Source: RGIG5050 sp045636065
GTDB taxonomy: Bacteria; Verrucomicrobiota; Kiritimatiellia; RFP12; UBA1067
Direction of reading: 5' to 3'
DNA: 6,179 nt
Assembly: GCA_045636065.1 (NCBI GenBank)
Contig: JAZTWW010000031.1
Span: 1-6,179, forward strand
The notes beneath the pieces are model-generated. The model saw only the letters and a program-made list of their open reading frames with translations, searched no databases and was not told where the DNA came from. Of this stretch, positions 5,978 through 6,179 are shown in pieces (the first letter of the stretch is position 1; each line of letters begins with the position of its first letter). A program made the position numbers and the translations under genes.

Positions 5978-6179
5978 TGATTCTCCCCCAAAACAATTTT
6001 ACGAAATACGGAATTGACGTAAAAGAAGGCAAGATTGCAAATATCCGAGTGACACCATTTACGAACAGCATTGTTGATTCTTGTGTCTGGCCAATATGGC
6101 AATTCCCTAGGAGACAGTTCTATGTTACCAGCAACTCTGCCATTCATAATCGGATTCGCCCCCGCAGCAAAACTGACTG
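5974..6179 (-). CDS. C-terminal end of an alpha/beta-hydrolase-like protein (N-terminus outside the window)
   Basis: A minus-strand frame enters from the right edge and runs 67 codons to TGA at 5974-5976. It reads FAAGANPIMNGRVAGNI, then LPYWPDTRIN, then KWCHSDICNLAFFYVNSVF and ends KIVLGENQ. The order WP, W.HSD, A(F)..YV..(L/F)..IV is one I recall from the last 60 residues of lipase-like alpha/beta hydrolases in PVC bacteria, where the HSD His would suit the catalytic His. The other two frames are closed by stops within this stretch. The ATGA overlap with the 352-residue gene supports it as a real, translated gene end. With only the tail visible, the family call is tentative; the Ser nucleophile and acid are off the edge. 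Confidence 0.6.
   Translation of the reverse strand, partial: VSFAAGANPIMNGRVAGNIELSPRELPYWPDTRINNAVRKWCHSDICNLAFFYVNSVFRKIVLGENQ
5982..5989 (-). promoter_or_regulatory. Ribosome binding site of the 352-residue gene
   Basis: Minus-strand GGGGGAGA lies four bases before the ATG at 5977 and inside the last codons of the upstream gene. A strong site at an ATGA overlap allows both re-initiation and independent initiation. Confidence 0.7.

Overview
The window looks like part of a chromosome from an uncultured bacterium of the PVC group, most likely Kiritimatiellota, Lentisphaerota or a related Verrucomicrobiota lineage, probably from an animal gut. This rests on protein style: a secreted C10 (streptopain-type) peptidase fused to InlB/Listeria-Bacteroides repeats, a Calx-beta domain and an Ig-like domain, next to a secreted beta-sandwich protein of a type I associate with these phyla. 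It is a judgement from memory, not a search result.

All genes read on the minus strand. From right to left: (i) 5974-6179, the C-terminal 67 codons of a gene entering from the right edge, whose WP...W.HSD...AF.YV pattern resembles the end of alpha/beta-hydrolase-like proteins; (ii) 4919-5977, a complete 352-residue secreted protein overlapping (i) by four bases (ATGA), so the two are probably translationally coupled; (iii) about 4522-4926, a broken remnant that resembles the middle of the same kind of hydrolase, beginning beside the stop codon of (ii); (iv) about 4140-4520, roughly 380 bases with no convincing gene but with inverted and direct repeats; (v) 4081-4133, promoter and ribosome binding site; (vi) 1-4080, a reading frame of 1360 codons with no stop, leaving through the left edge. 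It is the dominant gene here: signal peptide, inhibitory propeptide, C10 catalytic domain, carboxypeptidase-regulatory-like domain, five InlB-type repeats, Calx-beta, a divergent InlB-type repeat and a putative Ig domain.

The right third (about 4700-6179) is visibly more AT-rich than the peptidase gene, so the two halves may differ in history. The peptidase gene has its own promoter and appears to be a separate transcription unit. All complete products are predicted to be exported. A shared role in degrading or binding external protein is possible but is inference.
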